A DNA stretch of 42,530 nt. It comes from Bacteroidota bacterium. GTDB taxonomy: Bacteria > Bacteroidota > Rhodothermia > Rhodothermales > JABDKH01. A program made the translations under genes and the position numbers. The stretch spans positions 1-42,530 of the forward strand of contig JAGQWL010000348.1 in assembly GCA_020437385.1 (NCBI GenBank), in the 5' to 3' direction. This document shows, in pieces, positions 41,061 through 42,530 of the stretch (position 1 is the stretch's first letter; every line of letters starts with the position of its first letter). Under the pieces are notes generated by a model that worked only from the letters and a program-made list of their open reading frames with translations, was not told the DNA's origin and made no database searches.

Positions 41061-41792
41061 GTGTCTGAACTAGGAAATGCAATTTCCGACTACGTCGGAT
41101 CCGTCACGGTTGTAGAGGTTGGCGCGCTCGTGTTCGGCCTACTCTACGTTCTCCTTGCCTCGCGAGAGAAGCTCCTCTGCTGGCCCGCGGGGATTATCGC
41201 CTCCGTTCTCGCCTTGACGATTGCCGCCCGTTCGAACTACCGGCTCGACGTCGTCAAGGAAAGCTACTACATCCTGATGGGCTTCTACGGATGGTATGCC
41301 TGGGTTGCGGGTAGACGGCGCAGCGGTGTGGCCGGGGTTTCGGCCAACGAGCGGGGTCGGACAGCCGGCGAAAATGACCGACCCGTTAGCGATGATGCAA
41401 TCGCCGGCGTCGACCGGGTTTCCACATTGATCTCCGGACCTACACGACCGATCATCCACTACAGCACCCGGCAGCATGTTCTTGTACTGGCATTTGGAGT
41501 TGGGCTGTCGCTCGTCGCCGGATTTGCCTTCGACCGGCTGGGATCCTCACTCCCCTATCTTGATGCCGGCACGACCGTTTTCGCCTTCATCACGACCTGG
41601 CTCGTGACCCAGAAAGTGCTGGAGAACTGGCTCTACTGGATCGTCATCAATGCGGCGTCCTTCTACATGTACATGCTGAACGGATATTACGTCTTCAGTC
41701 TGCTGATGCTGATCTACATCGCGATTTCGATCTCCGGTTTCGTGGCGTGGCGCACGCAATTTCAACAACAGGCGCGGCATGTCACTGGATAA
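41061..41792 (+). CDS. pnuC: Nicotinamide riboside transporter PnuC
   Basis: The 243-residue protein has about seven membrane helices. The PnuC hallmarks are REKLLCWPAGIIASVL near residue 35, SYYILMGFYGWYAW near 70, and TTWLVTQKVLENWLYWIVIN near 180-200. PnuC carries nicotinamide riboside by facilitated diffusion, trapped by phosphorylation inside the cell. An extra hydrophilic loop of about 50 residues after GWYAW makes it longer than typical members. The start is GTG at 41061. Its end overlaps the kinase gene by 14 bp, so transporter and kinase are probably coupled. Confidence 0.92.
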   Translation: MSELGNAISDYVGSVTVVEVGALVFGLLYVLLASREKLLCWPAGIIASVLALTIAARSNYRLDVVKESYYILMGFYGWYAWVAGRRRSGVAGVSANERGRTAGENDRPVSDDAIAGVDRVSTLISGPTRPIIHYSTRQHVLVLAFGVGLSLVAGFAFDRLGSSLPYLDAGTTVFAFITTWLVTQKVLENWLYWIVINAASFYMYMLNGYYVFSLLMLIYIAISISGFVAWRTQFQQQARHVTG

Positions 41793-42360
41793 CAGCCGGG
41801 CGGCGGACCCGCGTTCCGGCATCGTGCGCGTAGTGTTGACGGGTGCCGAATCGACCGGAAAGACGACATTGTCGAGACGTCTCGCAGACCACTACGGGTG
41901 TCCACTTGTCGAGGAACAACTGCGTCGGTTTGTTGAAATGAAGGGCGCGTTGCCCGCATACGAGGATCTCGCCGCAATCCTCGACCTGCATCGCACGGCT
42001 CAGGAACAGGCCATTCGCGAAGCGACCTCGAACGGCCACGCACTGGTAATTCTCGATGCCGATCCCCTTTCGTTGAAGGTGTTCTGGACGTATGTGTTCG
42101 GCGCGGTTCCGGATGAAATCGAGCAGTACCAGTTCGCGGACCTGTACCTCCTTCTCGCGACCGATATCCCGTGGGAGGCTGACCCCGGGCAGCGCGACGG
42201 CCCGCACGTTCGTGAAGCGACACAGCCGATCTTTCGACGGTTTCTGGAGGAGGCCGGAGTGCCCTTCATAAGCGTCGAGGGGGACGCATTCGCTCGTTTT
42301 GACGTGGCAAGGCGGATTATCGACGAAACCCTGGAGCGAGGAAGGTCGGCCCAGGTGTAA
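41779..42360 (+). CDS. NadR-type ribosylnicotinamide kinase
   Basis: The 193-residue protein is a P-loop kinase with Walker A GAESTGKTT (Lys28) and the diagnostic TDIPWEADPGQRDG motif of the NadR C-terminal domain. It phosphorylates nicotinamide riboside to NMN for NAD salvage. Unlike enterobacterial NadR it has neither the helix-turn-helix nor the NMN adenylyltransferase domain. The overlap with pnuC supports uptake-coupled phosphorylation. It is the last gene before the right-edge tRNA-like sequence. Confidence 0.9.
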   Translation: MSLDNSRAADPRSGIVRVVLTGAESTGKTTLSRRLADHYGCPLVEEQLRRFVEMKGALPAYEDLAAILDLHRTAQEQAIREATSNGHALVILDADPLSLKVFWTYVFGAVPDEIEQYQFADLYLLLATDIPWEADPGQRDGPHVREATQPIFRRFLEEAGVPFISVEGDAFARFDVARRIIDETLERGRSAQV

Positions 42361-42394
42361 ATCCTTCCGGGCAGCCGCCCGTGTCGGCACACGT

Positions 42395-42489
42395 GCGCCC
42401 GTCGCTCAGCTGGATAGCGTATCTGACTGGTCTGATTTGAAGCGAATGGATCAGAGGGTCGGAGGGTCGACACGAGCGGCCGCGGCGCA
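42395..42489 (+). pseudogene. tRNA-Arg-like relic with enlarged anticodon loop
   Basis: The stretch starts as a tRNA: GCGCCCG acceptor strand, GCTCAGCTGGATAGCG D-arm, and the TCTGA/TCAGA anticodon stem (42422-42426 and 42451-42455). It continues with GGGTC GGAGG GTCGACA and ends with CGCGGCGC, which differs from the expected acceptor complement CGGGCGC by one inserted C. The anticodon loop is 24 bases instead of 7, with CT and GGA kept at its ends as in tRNA-Arg(ACG). The T-stem is mismatched (GGAGG against CGAGC) and the D-stem has one mismatch. It is most likely a decayed tRNA-Arg copy, perhaps left by an integration event. No CCA is encoded. Confidence 0.6.
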
Positions 42490-42530
42490 AAAAGGGGCAT
42501 AGCGCGCATTCCGCGACTGACGGAGTGAGC

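Noticed and set aside
1-42530. CRISPR array, insertion sequence, toxin-antitoxin or phage-defence genes
   Set aside because: No regular repeat-spacer array, transposase, terminal inverted repeat, or defence-type protein was recognised. The short tandem repeat at 23876-23930 has no spacers.

Overview
The window is one long surface-polysaccharide (exopolysaccharide or capsule) biosynthesis locus from a bacterium of the Bacteroidota/Rhodothermota group. The lineage is inferred from a secreted beta-helix protein that ends in a type IX secretion (T9SS) sorting domain with the NYPNPF motif, from the PnuC plus NadR-type kinase pair, and from the moderately high GC content. A sulfotransferase hints at a sulfated glycan of the kind common in marine or halophilic members. 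The species cannot be named from the sequence alone.

Layout. Everything from about 39856 down to position 1 is read on the minus strand. In transcription order the first block (39856 to 26655) holds a Wzc-like tyrosine autokinase, a small SLBB protein, a Wzx flippase, a nucleotidyltransferase/thymidylate-kinase-like fusion, an aminoglycoside-phosphotransferase-like kinase, a GT4 glycosyltransferase, an O-antigen ligase/polymerase family protein, a methyltransferase, another GT4 and a secreted beta-helix protein. Many of these genes overlap as ATGA or TGATG. Next come a second beta-helix protein with a T9SS sorting domain (26248 to 23930) and a CDP-paratose 2-epimerase-like SDR (23699 to 22629), which is followed by a convincing rho-independent terminator.

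The second block starts with a WbaP-type initiating phosphoglycosyltransferase (22251). It continues through a GT2 and a compact seven-gene nucleotide-sugar cassette (19474 to 12330): SDR, C-methyltransferase, RmlC-like epimerase, DUF4910 protein, class III aminotransferase, glucose-1-phosphate cytidylyltransferase and PIG-L deacetylase. It ends with a GT2, two GT4s and a GalE-like SDR (7771). The third block (7492 to the left edge) repeats the Wzc + SLBB pair, then has the sulfotransferase, two glycosyltransferases and a partial Wzy/WaaL-like membrane protein that runs off the window.

Together these genes would activate and modify sugars, start the repeat unit on undecaprenyl phosphate (WbaP), extend it (about eight glycosyltransferases), flip it (Wzx), polymerise or ligate it (two Wzy/WaaL-like proteins), control chain length and export (two Wzc/SLBB pairs) and modify the polymer (sulfotransferase, PIG-L deacetylase, two secreted beta-helix proteins). 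No full-length Wza exporter is seen.

From 40401 the plus strand carries an unrelated operon: an unknown membrane protein, PnuC (nicotinamide riboside transport) and a NadR-type ribosylnicotinamide kinase. It ends near a degenerate tRNA-Arg-like sequence. The divergent 544-bp region between the two strands contains an inverted repeat and a palindrome that could be regulatory. The least familiar parts are the CDP-sugar cassette without a 4,6-dehydratase, the kinase/NTase-TMPK module, the paired beta-helix proteins, the 14-bp tandem repeats at 23876-23930 and the tRNA relic.
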